Part shown: positions 63,885 through 64,000 of the stretch, piece by piece
Layout: every line of letters starts with the position of its first letter
How positions within the stretch are numbered: the stretch's first letter is position 1
Assembly: GCF_900116375.1 (NCBI RefSeq)
Contig: NZ_UETB01000008.1
Span: 99,088-163,087, forward strand
Reading direction: 5' to 3'
Length of the DNA stretch: 64,000 nt
Origin: Georgenia satyanarayanai
Lineage (GTDB): Bacteria > Actinomycetota > Actinomycetes > Actinomycetales > Actinomycetaceae
The notes under the pieces: model-generated
What the model saw: the letters and a program-made list of their open reading frames with translations, nothing else
Databases searched by the model: none
What the model was told of the DNA's origin: nothing
Program-made: the position numbers and the translations under genes

Positions 63885-64000
63885 GCCGCGACAGTGTGTC
63901 AGATCGGATCCGCCACCGGGACTGGGCGAAGGTCGCAGCGGTGTCGCGAAGCCGCTAGAGCTACAACCGGTCGGGTGAGATGTCGGGGCCCATGCGCTGT

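Overview
The window is high-GC DNA with frequent GTG starts, 4-bp ATGA/GTGA overlaps between neighbouring genes, LPXTG/LAXTG sorting signals, a VKOR-family protein and a three-domain DtxR-type regulator. This points to an actinobacterium, most likely a member of the Micrococcales; the genus cannot be read from the sequence. Apart from one inserted element it looks like ordinary chromosome. No tRNA, rRNA or CRISPR array was seen.

Region 1 (1-15.4 kb) is a hexuronate catabolic locus with an unusual chemistry. Two TRAP solute receptors (the first cut by the left edge), the nickel-pincer cofactor enzymes LarB and LarE, a LacI regulator, 6-phosphogluconate dehydrogenase (Gnd), a wall-anchored GH3 glycosidase, a LarA-superfamily nickel racemase/epimerase, uronate isomerase (UxaC), fructuronate reductase (UxuB) and an FGGY gluconokinase lie together. 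There is no mannonate dehydratase, KDG kinase or KDPG aldolase. The gene set reads as glucuronate to fructuronate to mannonate, then a nickel-dependent C2 epimerisation to gluconate, then 6-phosphogluconate and ribulose 5-phosphate. Repeated GGCAAC/GTTGCC half-sites, mostly 10-11 bp apart, occur in front of five transcription units of this locus and tie it into one probable LacI regulon.

Region 2 (15.4-30.7 kb) is mixed housekeeping: a GCS2-type carboxylate-amine ligase; an operon of metallophosphoesterase, VKOR and DtxR/MntR-like genes; MarR and HIT genes; a SWIM-SNF2 helicase; an ABC exporter divergent from a WYL regulator across a perfect palindrome; a short transcribed unit with a leader ORF and a 57-residue protein; a secreted protein with two HExxH domains; and PPOX and DUF3995 genes.

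Region 3 (30.6-41.9 kb) is a second carbohydrate locus: GH4 glycosidase, PfkB kinase, a complete sugar ABC transporter (receptor and two permeases, no ATPase), a 1074-residue secreted PIG-L deacetylase with an LPSTG anchor, and an IolG/IolE-like pair.

Region 4 (41.9-51 kb) holds a second ABC exporter with a GPP34 protein, a large LuxR regulator, a secreted amidase with FG-GAP-like repeats, and a stand-alone LigD-type polymerase.

Region 5 (50.95-61.26 kb) is a 10.3-kb element integrated into the 3' end of that ligD gene. It is bounded by 24-bp identical att cores. It restores a slightly different LigD C-terminus, and the displaced original tail lies at 61.24-61.30 kb. It carries a tyrosine integrase, a polycistron with a DUF3631 ATPase, a P27 terminase small subunit and a full-length tail tape-measure gene, but no large terminase, portal, capsid or other tail gene. 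It is a degraded prophage or a phage satellite. Right of it are two lipoproteins and a methyltransferase.
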